The position numbers and the translations under genes are program-made. A stretch of 64,000 bases of DNA, taken from NCBI GenBank assembly GCA_013397865.1, contig VZTI01001783.1:356554-420553 (forward strand), written 5' to 3'. Positions 33,864 through 45,740 of this stretch are shown here, one piece after another. The DNA comes from Struthidea cinerea. Its lineage: Eukaryota > Chordata > Aves > Passeriformes > Corcoracidae. Position 1 is the first letter of the stretch. Every line of letters starts with the position of its first letter. Below the pieces are notes generated by a model. The model was not told where the DNA came from, did no database searches, and was given only the letters and a program-made list of their open reading frames with translations.

Positions 33864-36800
33864 TTCTTTCAAACTTTTACAGTGGAAAAAACTTTCTATT
33901 TTATGATTTTATAACCCTGTCATTAGCAATCTTTGAAACAGCATTCCACCCCCAGGTTGCATTCTGTGGTTATGAACTTCATTTGATCACTGCCCCATCA
34001 ATTTGACATTAACTGCTACAATTTACAACTGCTCTGGCTTTCCCTCTATTATTGCCGTACCTCTGCAAGTGCAAAAACTGCTGCCCAGGGGAAGTCTGAA
34101 AGAATGCAATGTCTTGTTAAAACCTGAAAGGGCAACAGGGGTGGGGGAACAACCTCCTAGAAGAGAAAAACCAAAGGTTGATAATGAATAATGCTTCATT
34201 CTCTGCTGTGAACACGGGTGACCTGGCATGTAGACCACAGCAAAGTAGTGAATAATTCACCGAGAGAGTCATAGACCTCCTGGTAGACCACAGCATTGCT
34301 TTGTCTCACAAATATGTTCTCCCACAGAACAGGGCTCGACAGGATGTTTCAGTCTGCAAATGTTTAAACAAAGGCGGGTGTGACGGGGTGTGCGAGGGGA
34401 GCACCGTGCATGGAGCGGGCCAGCATGCATGGCTGTTTCTCCATTAGCAGATATTTCCACAGGCCCTGAACATAACGGCGATGGAGAGAACAATGGCTTT
34501 GATGGAGATGAGGCACACGGCTCATGTCCAAATTCTAACCCAGACAAGAAACCAACTGCACTCTCAGAGAGGGACATTTAAGCAGCATTAACTGAGCTGA
34601 AGCAACAGGAGCATGGATATTTTGAGTAGCAGCTGGAATCCAGGCTGATTTCCTGACCTTTGTGCTCATAAAAGGAAAAGCATCCAAAGGAACCATTGGG
34701 GCTGGAATATGGTTCCAGATTCCATGTCAGTTCCTTCTTTGCTTTTGTGGGTTTCTCTGCCTGAAAGACAAATCTGAGGCCAAGTTGTTTCTCGTTTAGT
34801 TTGCAAATGTTCCTGTTGCTGAACACTATTCAATTTCTGCCTCCTTCCTTCTCTCAGCCCAAGGTTGTGTCATGTCGGCCTGGGTCCTGGGGGCTGTGCT
34901 GGGTACAGAAGAGTGGTGCAAAAACCCCTAAATCCTAGCTCTGCTCTGGGTTGCAGTTGTGTTTGGGAACAAAGCTAGCAGGCAGTTTTTATTAACTTGG
35001 ATATCAAACTGTTTATAGAAGGCGACATTTTAACAGTTTTAGCCATTTCCCTAGCTTTTCCATCTTTGTAGCCAGAAATATTCTGAGGCTAATCTTATGA
35101 TATATCTGAAATTTAAATTGTTTCATCTGATGGGGCTACTGAGTGAGTCACTTCTATACCCATAGCCTCTCATATTACCTTACTCACACTAAAAAAGACG
35201 TTTTGATTTAATTGTGGTCATTTCCTGCATATAAGATAGATAATGTCTAGCCCATGGTTTTTTTCTCTTATCCCGACTGGATATTGTCAGCCTCTGTAAT
35301 TTGCCAAAATATCAAGCGACTATTCCTACGTTCTTCCTCCTGGTTATCCTCCCATGTTACACAACCTTCTATAGATCTTTTTTCTAACACACCAGGCAGT
35401 GCCTTATACTCTCTCATAGTGAAGGATATGTCTGGTCTGTCAGCTCATGTGACAGGAGGGGGATGTCCAGATGCTAAAACTTTGGTTTGGGACCATTTGC
35501 TTTGGGCATGAGGCAATGAGGCAGAGGACACGAGTGCCCATGACTTGGTGACTTCTGTACCTGGCTCAGGAAGTCACTGACAGAAGAAATACTTCGGGCT
35601 GGCACTAAGCTTCAGAAGTGAGCAGGGTACAATGGTCATTGCATGGGCAGGGAATGCAGGGACCAAATGCAGAACTCTCATGCTGTGCATTGAGCCTCCC
35701 AAGGAAGGAAAATATGCTTTGCACGAGATGTCTTTCAGTGCCCTTCCCTCTTGGCACCTTTTCCACAGCCTCACTGGTACTGACTGATACTCAGTATGAC
35801 TCAGTTCCACTCAGCATCACACCACAAAGGAAAAGAGACACTGTTGTTGTGATTCTATGTCAAAAAGCTTTCTGACTTTTCACAGATCACAGGCTGGGAA
35901 AAGTTTGGCAACTCATTCCGAAAATCACCTTTCAAATCCATGCAGTTCTGCACATGCTTGCAGAGTCTCTTTACCAGAATCCTCACAGAAACCTGGTTTT
36001 ACAGCTAACGAGAGAATGATTTCCATTGTTTTCCAAATGTTGTCGATTTTCTCTCTATACTTCAAATCTGTATAGAAATTTAATTTTTATAAATGAAGCC
36101 ATTTTGGCGTAAGTGACTGCAGAAAGATGACTATTCCACCTCTTTTATGGTGCTTTTAACTCTCAGATCAGACTGGTTCTTTTTCTACTTAGCAAAGCTA
36201 TAAATGCTCTGTAATAGCTGATATTTTTATTGCAGATTCTCAGAATGATTTAGTCACTGTTTTGACTGGTTCTAATGTATTTGAGAAGCTACACCTAATA
36301 TTTACAAGCTTCCAGTGTAATCTTTTTATTTGTCCTACCATCAAAGTCATATGGTCTCCTGCAAATTAGCTCATGGAACACCACTTTCTTAGTGCCTTTT
36401 TCATTATTTCCATCTATTATACTACTCTCAAGCTGAGAAGAAACTTTAAAGGCACACGACTAAAGAAACTTTGTTTATTATTTGAAAAAGTTTGGATGTA
36501 TTTCCTTTGGCCGGATTTTACTGACTATGACTGGAGAACTAAACATTCCTGTTGTTTCCAGTAAATAAGCTTTCAAATACAATTTTCTAACCCCTGGATA
36601 AAGCAGAAAACAAAGCTATTGCTATCAAATGAGCCCTCATATTTTTCCAATTGACAGATGCCTGGCAACTTCTATGAGATTATTATCTGAGAACAGACTT
36701 ACTTATTGTTCAGCTTCCAACATCAGGACTCACAGATGGGATCCTGCCCCTCGCTGTCTCCTGTTTCCCTGCTTTCTGGAGGGCCTGGTTTGGCTTCCGG

Positions 36801-39787
36801 GTCCCAGTGGCATCCAGGGGAGCCCAGAGCACTTTCAGCCCCTCAGAAGTCACTCAATGGCTTCAGAGGAATGAGTCCATCATTTTCAAGGATGGATTAG
36901 ACAGTCTGAATGCACCACAGATGTAAGAGAGCTGCAATCACATTTCAAGCAGGGATGCTCTGATAGTCACTGCACAACACCACCTGCAGATTTTAATAGG
37001 TGTCCCACCTCATTCAAGAGAGACCATTACCAACACAGTACAGCTCCAATGGTTACTGTATTGCTATTTCAATCTGCTTCTTTATCAAGGTGCTGCCCCT
37101 GCCATGTGGGCACCACTCTCTATTACCAACCTGTTAATGAGACTTTATGTACTGACAGTACAGATCAGGCCCTGTTCCCATGGTGCAGCGAGAAGAGCTT
37201 TCCTTCTCCAATTACCCCTCGGAAACAGGATAGACAGAACCTAACCTTTTGCCCTATAAAAATTGCATGTTGTTCTGAAAGTCAAAATGCAAATAATTCA
37301 TGAATTTTGTAACCATGTCCAAGGGAAGAGGAAAACAGTAGGCAAAATTGGAGGCTGCTATTTTTACCCGTGTGTCTAGCTGATTACATGTCATTCTTCT
37401 CACACAGAACTAAATATCTTAAATGCAAATAGCCAGAGGTTGTTGTACGTTTTTTGCCCTTTCCACAGCTGTTCATTACAGAGCTCAACAGCAGCCGACA
37501 GCAGGTGAATGTGTGGATGATGGGCCATGGATATATTCTGTTAAATAGAATGAATAAACCATTAAATGATCTTGTTTCCTGATATACCTAAATGCAAGCT
37601 GCACCTTCAAGCAAAGCAACATTAAATTCTGTATAGCAAATCCCTCTTGTATTTCGCAGCACATCAGTCATGCAAATTTTATGCTATAATCTTTTAAGCA
37701 ATTATTTTTAATGATATAGTGTATCCTTTTGCTTTTAGTTCTAGACAATTGAAATAAGAATGTGTGAACATGGAATACTAGACTACTTATATCTGGTTCA
37801 TTTTGTAAACTATATTGGGTGTTTTATATAACTTGTTTGACCTGGGTAGAAAAGAGTGACAATGTATCTTCCCTTTTTGAGAATCAGTATCTTTGAAATT
37901 CAGTAATATGTTAATTTAGCTGTATGTCTGTATGCCATTGCTATCATAGGAATTGAGAATGATTGGGACTGTTATTTTAGAGTGAATGCATATTGCATGT
38001 ATGTAATATATATGCATGTATACAAAGTAAACATAAATTGTACATTTTAGGCATAAGGAATTGAAATAAGAAAGAAATCATAAAATTATTCCCAAATCAT
38101 CATCTCAAAAAAATAACCACAAAGTTTTAACCACTTTTTGATTTAGAAATCTGATGCTATATTTGGCAGTATCTCTCCTCAATGGAAGGTTTGTATTTTC
38201 TATATAAATATTACTTCAGATGTAGCTCTGCTCTCTGTTTGCTCAAAAGGGATTTATTTTCCCATAGCTCTGGGAATGAAGGACTTCCAACTTTTTTCAT
38301 GACATACCATCCACACAGGCATGACCCTCCTCCAGCCCAAGGCTATTTGACCTTGTCCACAAGAGCATGGGTTTTTGGAAGGTCAAACACATCAGAACAT
38401 TCTTGTGCATGAGGAGGAATTAAGAGGGAGAAGTACAGAACCAGACTGGGGTGGTGACTTCATCTGAGGGATGATATCACTGCACAGCTATTACTCTACC
38501 TCCAAATGTGAGGCTTGGGAAAAAAAGTGACCAAAGACCATTAAAATGTTTACCATCCCTGCTCTTGTGCCTTCTTGCTTACTCTCCCCACCTTGCTTAC
38601 ACAGTAGAGCTTTTGTCTGGATTCCAAAAGCTGGGACGGAGCCTTGCACCTTCAGAGACCAGCACTGCACTACCCACTCTGGGAAACACAGGAGAAGACA
38701 TTTGTCTTGGATTACCTGCACCTGTAAGACTTGCATGAGTGGTGTGAAAAACAGGCTCAACTGCAAAAGTGAGCAGTTCCAATAGCACTTAAGGTCAGGC
38801 AGAGGAGACAGCATTTGATATAATTAGGAGTTTTCGCATTCCTTCCTTCTATGCAAGCAGAAAGCAGTGTGAATTTCTTGTCCTTCCATTCAGTAAAGCT
38901 CAGGTAGAGCAAGATTCATTAAAATCAAAACTATAGGGCCTATGATTTACAAGCTTTAGTAAACCTGATATATCTTATCCTACCAGCCCACAAGAAAATC
39001 AGACTTGAATTCTCCATAGCCTTCTCTTGTCTTTTGTGTGGAATTAGGTTGCATTGTACAGCTGGCCTAATTCTGTTTCTTTGCAGCCAACCGTGGACTA
39101 AAAGCAGGAGAGAGATTTCATTAAGTTTAATCCTTTGTTTTCTGCCAGCTTCTGGAAACATGTTGTGTGCTCTATTTTTAGAGTTTTCTTTCTTTAGAAA
39201 ATTCCTCTGCGACCAGCTTCCAAGGAACCCTTTTCTCCTGTCATACTGCTGCAGTTTGGCCACAATTTTGACCTGATGTGCTTTCAGAGACAGCTGCATC
39301 ATTTCTCTTAAACATTTGAAATCCATGAAAAAGTGTGATACCATTATCTGCAGAATTGTCACAGGTTTAGAGGAGTGGGGTTTGCCACTAGCAGAATTAA
39401 AGAAGCCTGGCAACAAAAACGTATAAAATATGGTAATAAGAAGATATGGAGACAAGGAGCAAAAATAAAAAGTTACATGTAGACTACAACTAGATAAAGA
39501 TTTATTTATTAAAACATATTTTAGTAATGTTTAGAGAAGTTGGCTAATAATGAAAAGCAGATACAAAACTGTCTAGCTATGTACAATACTACATATTTGT
39601 GCATGTAAAACTATCATAAAAAATGAACATTGAAATAAACCCAGATGAACAGGCTAGAAAACAAAGAGCAGCCCTGTCAGCATACCAAGTTGCAGTAAGA
39701 TTAATATGTGCTGCAAGTGTTGTTCCCAATGTATCTCTCTACACTCATCCATCATCTCCCTCCATGAAGCCAACATGAGATTGTGGC
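33864..39787. other. unique sequence, no gene recognised
   Basis: Nearly 6 kb with no recognisable gene or dispersed repeat. The longest frame in the whole interval is a 171-codon minus-strand one at 38940-39455 with no domain or codon signature that convinces me. An alternating purine-pyrimidine and palindromic AT/GC-mixed patch (GCATGTATGTAATATATATGC region) lies at about 37984-38034. The stretch 37440-37800 is AT-rich with several TAAT cores but unremarkable otherwise. Confidence 0.5.
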
Positions 39788-39814
39788 CTTTTTGCTGCCT
39801 AAGGCAACAAAAAG
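39788..39814. repeat. near-perfect palindrome, 13-bp arms, one mismatch
   Basis: CTTTTTGCTGCCT, one central base, AGGCAACAAAAAG. The second arm differs from the exact reverse complement at a single base. As a result both strands have an open frame encoding FCCLRQQK across it. Confidence 0.93.
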
Positions 39815-41269
39815 TGTATATGTGCTTGGGAGTAAATATAGAGTATTTGCCCAGTCCCCAAACCAACAGTGCTCACAGAGTTGTTAGCCAGTTGGAAATT
39901 TTTCTGTCCCCTTACTGAGAATATCCAGGCTTTCTCCCATTCTCACATTCACCCCAGCTATCCTGCGCTATTTAAAAAAATGGTCTTTCAGAGTCCCACA
40001 CTAAAATTTCTGTGAAAATCTGGGCATTTCTAAAGTCAGGAAGTATTTTAGACACTTATTTTAAAATTATGAAAGGCACCATATTAACTATAGAGGAAGC
40101 CTAAGTGTCTAGCTCAAGCTAAACGCCCACTTGTGCATGGTTAACATTAAGTAAGTGAATCTGATGCTTCGAAAGATGCATCCAAAGCCCACTGCACATG
40201 CAAGTAGCTGCTACAGTCCAGCTGAACCTGTCCATAGCCCAAATACTCATTGGAGCAACACCTGAAAACCACCATAGGCTCACCAGAAGTTTCTTCTTTC
40301 TCTCTGGCAAGCACTGGCTGTGCTTTGAAATTAGCTCAGATTAATTTGCTCCCTTCTTTTTTATAAGAACTCATAGTGATATTTTTACAAGCCCTTACCT
40401 ACAGCATTTGCATCAGCTCCCAATTCCCCTGTCTGTGTATACAGAACCCATAGTATGCCCCATGTTCACAGCAGAGACGAGGGAGAAGTGGGATTTCTCA
40501 GAACCCTGTCCCTGTGTGGTGCCATCTTTTTCCTCCCTCCCCAGATTTCCTCTGGTGTCATCTCTGATGTCATTACTAGCACAGAGTGGAGCTAACACAT
40601 ATCTCACAGGAATGTTGTGGGCGTTAATTAATAAATGCTCGTAAAATGCTTGGAAAGCTTCAGGCTGAAAAATGTATAAAATCTTTCTTAGAAATATTGT
40701 TCTTATTTTCTGCATCCAGATACTATGTCTCCTGAGGTCTCTGCAATCTGAAAGTAGGTCAAAATTGGGCTCTTAATAAGTTGAATTGGGAACTCTGAAA
40801 TTTTCCTCCAGACACAATTTTGTACTACTTAAATTAAGAAACATGAGGCTCTCTTCCCTGTACCCAAATGCCTGGTGCAACAGCTGAGGACAGCATTGCA
40901 GAGACCAGAAGATGTACTCCTCACACCCAGCCAAGGTGCATTTGGAAGCCAAATGTTGACCTCAAAGTGTCAGCCAACCCCATGCTAACATACATAACCT
41001 CCGTTTCCATGAACTTACAAGTTTTTATGTTTTGGCTCCCCCCAAAAAAGGCATTTATGGAACGTATCGTTTAGAGTATGAAATGCTTCCTTTTGGAGGA
41101 GCCATGATAAGCCAAGTGTATGCACACGTTTGTTTCATGCCATCTAACCAGGTAGAACATGGGCTATTAAAATTCTCCGTATGTACCAACTGGAATGGTG
41201 TTAACCCCTACCAGAAATACATGGCACTGTGCTTTTCATTTCCATGCTGTAGGAACAGACACGGCTGAG
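39815..41269. other. unique sequence, nothing recognised
   Basis: No gene or repeat recognised. Plus and minus frames of 78 and 100 codons overlap at 40408-40715, which argues against either being coding. Confidence 0.5.
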
Positions 41270-41490
41270 ACAGAGGGTGTTTCCTGAGGTTAATGATAAC
41301 CTGAGGTTAATGGTTTCTGGCTGAACTTTAGGCCCTTGGCTTCCCCTAACCTGTCATTAATCCCCAGGAAATGCCTGAAACCAAGCGTATTATTTAAATC
41401 TGGCAGCAATTAATTTATCTCTGGACCTTACAGATGCTCATATTAAATTATAAAGAGGATGATTTATGGAGAGCACCAATAATGTCCAGA
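41270..41490. promoter_or_regulatory. candidate conserved non-coding element with tandem GGTTAATG motif
   Basis: It begins with a 13-base direct repeat, CCTGAGGTTAATG, at about 41283-41295 and 41300-41312, giving GGTTAATGATAACC (HNF1-like half-sites). It continues with CTGTCATTAATCCCC, GGCAGCAATTAATTTATC and ACCAATAATG. Dense, varied homeodomain-type sites without an open frame suggest an enhancer. Inference from motif texture only. Confidence 0.22.
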
Positions 41491-44400
41491 TCTAGGCAAA
41501 GATAGATGTTATCCTTAATACTTAAAATTCAGGTTTCCTTTTTCACTGAGTCATTGACTATCAGCTGTATTAAAGGTTTTTATTTAATTATTCTATCAAA
41601 TAGGATCTTTTTCTTAATTATTCCTTTTAAAAAACACTTTATCTTGTATATTCTGCCAGCTGCATCAAGATTTTATCTCTTTTCCTCTTTGAGAGTGTTT
41701 CATGAACATTGTTCACTGTTGCTTCTGAATCAGAAAATAAATGTATTTTTAGCAACTTAGTTTAAAAAGAAGCAATCAGAAAAAATGCAATGGCATATGT
41801 AAGAAACAAGAATTATCCTCTCACTCAGCAGTAGATCTGTAAGTCTCAGACAAAATAACAGCTGTGGTTTTATTTCTACATATTAAGAAAACAGGCCAAA
41901 AACACAGTCTAAGGTTGTTGGTTTCTACAGAGCCAGAAGGTGAAGCTGTACATTGGTTTCTATTCTGTTTATCTCTGGCTTTTAGGCTGAGGCTGCCAAC
42001 AGTATGCACACTCTCTATTAAGGCTTCTGAAGCCTTACCAGAGCCCTCAGTGATGTGGTTTGGCAACAGGTACCACTAAGTCACAGACATAGGCAGCAGT
42101 GCAGTTGGCTCCATAATTGCAAACAACAGCCATAAATCCATTGAAACTAATCCATGTACCAACTGAAATAAAATCCTTAATCTCATGTCCTTTCTGTTTT
42201 TCAGCTTTCACTTTCAAGTCTTATCACGGTATAGTGCCATTAACTCTACAGATAAAACAGAGTCTTCCAGACCCCTTAGAATCTGAAATTCTTCTGTAAA
42301 AACAGCTTAAGAAAAATGGACCTTCTGAGTTAAAGGTGAACTGCAAGGGGACAAAAATCAGAGTTGTGGACTTTTTCCTTCTTTGCAGAGAATTCATACG
42401 GTAATAAGTTTCATGAAAAAATGGTTACTGAAAAACCACAGTTTATGCTTTAATATTTCTGTAAACTGATTAAACCAATTCCCTACAGAAAAAGTACTGC
42501 CTGTATTGCAATATGAGTTCTACTGATACACAGGATTACTCCACTCTTAGAGAATAAGAGGAACAATCTCACATGTGTATATGTGGTCACACATCTGGCT
42601 TTGTGCAGCATTAATACTCCCTTTCCTGAAATCAATCTCTCTTGAATATTTTTTCCTTAACAGCCTCCTCTCACATGTTGGTTTTGCTGCCTCTCAGCAG
42701 TCTCTTGTCTACCCACCCGTGGAGAAGAAGACGGGGCAGGTGCAGTGGTTGTGTTATTCTGGTAAGGCTCCTCCTCGCCAAGGAGGGTCTCAGCCTCAGC
42801 ACTGCCTGCCCTGCAGCAGCTCCTGCCCCTGGTAACGCCCGTCTGTACATGCAGAGAGGACACGCACACTGCTGCACGTGTGTGCCCACGAATACTGCTA
42901 TGAACACTTTTGTGAGAAATGGAAGACAGACTTCAGCCTTCTCCACTAACATGTGGCTCCTTCATGTTTGAAGAAAATTATCTTTCTCAAGGTTCAGTTC
43001 AGAAATTCTTTTTCAACCCCCTCTTTTTTCACAAGCTTAGCTTCATATGGCAGAACTTCGGCATCTCTTTTTGTTACGATATTTTGTCTTCATTTTGAAA
43101 ATGCCACCATATGTGATCCAGCTACAGGTGTTGCCCTGTTTCATAATAACTACTTAAAATATATGTACTGCAAGATCATTTTCTAATGGCTAAGATTACA
43201 GAAATATGTCCATAGAATACTAGTCAGGGAAGGTAAGGGCAGTTTCTGTCCCAGCTGTACCTTCCTCGTTCCTGCAGTCATGTACAGTGCCCATTTCTTC
43301 CAGCATGCAACCAAGCAGCTATGGAGCTTCATCCGTGCACTGGGGCCTCCTGTTCCAGCTGGTACAAACAGTTTTGGGCTTCTTCCCTTGGAGCAATCAA
43401 AACGTTTTAACCATGACAGAATAATTGAAGTTTTCCACAAATTTTAAAGAGCTAAAGAAAACATATTTCTAGTGCTCCTCTAAACATTTAGGATCCAGTC
43501 TGTATCCTACATAATTTAGGAAGGATTTGCTATGCACTTTGCTAAACTTTGGTGTGAAAGATAGAATGTGTTATCATGCACGCTTTGTGGAGATCTTTGT
43601 GGCAAGAGTGAGATTCAGTGACGTTCACATGGCAAATAAATGCTATTCCAAGGAAAAAGAAGCCAGCTATCAGTACACAGCCACGTTTCTTACGGTTTCC
43701 TGATTTTCTGCCTTCTGGTATACTTAAATCCTCTAAATATGAGCTACTGAATCAGCATTTTATATGCTCAGATGTAATTAAAGCTGTTCAGAGGACACGG
43801 ATTCCATTTCGCTCTAAATTTCAAGGTTTCAGAATTTGTTTTCAGTGTTCAGAGGAATGAAAATAACCCCCTCAAACATTTTTGCAAATGGAAATTGTTA
43901 TGAAATGTCTGTTTCTGGATATAAAACCTGATCTTTTCGGCTCAAGTTCTTTCTCCTCTGGCTGTAAGTGACAAGGGAACCCCAGGCAAAAACTTTCTCA
44001 AGAAATGTTTGTCAAAACTGATATGTTGATACAACATTTTGGCTTTGATGAAGTGACATATTTCTTTTCACTGAAAATATTCTGACCAGCTCCAGATGGG
44101 ATTGACTTATTTAAGCTAAGAAAATGATTCATTGTGAAAGTCAGAATAACCCAATAAAATAATAGAGTAATGCATAGGGGAGTCTAAATAAGCCAATAAA
44201 AGAACAGAATAAAGCAATGTTCTTCAAATCAACATCATTGAATCTGAACCCTTGTCTTTATGTCTAAGATAAACTCATAAACAAATTTAAATAGTAGAAA
44301 GGATGTTTATCTCCATCCAATATAGACTCCTGGATAATACTGGCCTTTTCCTTTAGAATCCTGAAGTCATAGGAAAGTAAGGTCTGAATCCAACTTTCTC

Positions 44401-44603
44401 CTGTACAGAAGAACTAATATACATAGAAGACATCTGAGAAAAATTTATGAAACATATTTCTAAAGTTTTTTATTAGAGGAGAGTCTAAAACTTAACCAGA
44501 TAGTTGTTCCTTTACTATTAGGAAAGCTGATCATTGAAAATGTTTTCCTACAACGCAACCTACATTCTCTTGATGAAACCGCAGATAATTAGTTTAAGCA
44601 AAA
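41491..44603. other. unique sequence, no gene recognised
   Basis: No gene recognised. Frames near 42575-42971 overlap on both strands (86 and 109 plus, 70 and 93 minus) in a GC-richer patch. A degenerate repeat of AATAACCCAATAAAATAATAGAGTAA and AATAAGCCAATAAAAGAACAGAATAA lies at about 44144-44215. Confidence 0.5.
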
Positions 44604-44644
44604 GTTTAGAGGATCATCAATCCATTTAGAGGATAATCAATCAT
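44604..44644. repeat. 20-bp tandem duplication with ATCAATC motifs
   Basis: Two adjacent copies, TTTAGAGGATCATCAATCCA and TTTAGAGGATAATCAATCAT, differ at three positions. On the minus strand the second holds ATGATTGATTATC, which resembles a PBX-HOX composite site (TGATTGAT). Confidence 0.85.
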
Positions 44645-45119
44645 TGTAGCCGTTCCAGGTGTATTTCAAATATAGTAAAACTTTGCAAGGTCCCCACTTG
44701 TAATTCACTTTTCTTGGGTAAACAAAATACTTCTTTAAGAGTTTCCCAACTACCTGTGTTTTCTGCCTTTTTAACTCTTTTTTAAGAGAAGAGCAAATGA
44801 ATAAATTTTATGCAATAATTTCTGAATCATCTTCATATTAGTCATTTCAATACATAACCATATATTCTAATTTTGAGTTATATTTTCTACATCAGCTTCA
44901 GCTACTACACCACATTTAGTAAGGGGCCTCAACCTCCTTTTCAATGAGAGAAAGGTAGTCAAGTTGTCCACCTGTTCACCACTCACACTGTCATAGCGAT
45001 GTCTCGATTTAAGTGGAGCTCTGACCACCAGCACATGTCATGAAATCCTTGGCACAGCCACCAGATGCAGAAAATGTAGGGTGGCTGGCTTCTCATGAAC
45101 TTCACGCTTACCAGGGATT
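44645..45119. other. unique sequence, nothing recognised
   Basis: No repeat, gene or motif cluster recognised. Confidence 0.5.
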
Positions 45120-45740
45120 GGAAATCCCTGCCTGAACTAGCGCTTTGAGTATCAGCTGTGGAATTTCCCGAGTCATCTGACGAAGTGCAGGCACCACATC
45201 AATAGCTCCTGCCAAGCCATAGCAGGGATCCAAATACCATTTCCCTCTTAGCGTGTCAAGAAGATTGGTGCACTATCAGCCCAAGCTAGAATTAAATCAC
45301 AGAGATGGTTTCGCTGCGAACAGGAAAGAGGGAATAAATAATCATTTGTTTTATCTTCAGAACCAGGGGAGACCAAGACTTGCCACATTGATTTTCAATG
45401 GAAATGTGACTGCCTAAGCAAGGCCCTACCACTGTCGATCAAAGAAGATAACTTCCAAAATTTATTTGGGATGTTTGCCTGATTAATATAATTGCAGTAT
45501 CTATTTGGTCCAGAATTAAGGCAATTTGGGTGGGGTTTAAGCGCCAATAGGAAACAAAGCCTGATTCCTAGTCTTGTCTCTTGGGAACAGGCTGCCCAAG
45601 GCCACATAGACCAGAAAATCTAATTCGCGCTGCTCTCCCTTCAAGAATATTCCTGGGGCCAATGGAAACATATGAGGTTTTATATCAGGTCATTAAATTG
45701 TCATGCTTTGTCCTTTGATTTAATTAAAATCTTCTTAGTT
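45120..45740. promoter_or_regulatory. candidate conserved non-coding element (strongest in window)
   Basis: A long stretch of even complexity with no repeat matches and many distinct regulatory words: TCGATCAAAGAAGATAAC (TCF/LEF ATCAAAG next to GATA), CTGATTAATATAATTGC, CAGAATTAAGGCAATTTGG, AAGCGCCAATAGG (E2F-like plus CCAAT), GGAAACAAAG (forkhead/SOX-like), TTGATTTAATTAAAATC and TGACGAAG. It also holds several CpGs preserved in otherwise CpG-poor DNA. It resembles deeply conserved developmental enhancers by texture. A 70-codon minus frame (45395-45607) is not convincing as coding. Confidence 0.28.

Noticed and set aside
38940..39455. 171-codon minus-strand open frame, among the longest in the window
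   Set aside because: At this base composition one or two frames of this length are expected by chance in 64 kb. It shows no domain, has an overlapping plus-strand frame, and lacks a promoter or splice context.
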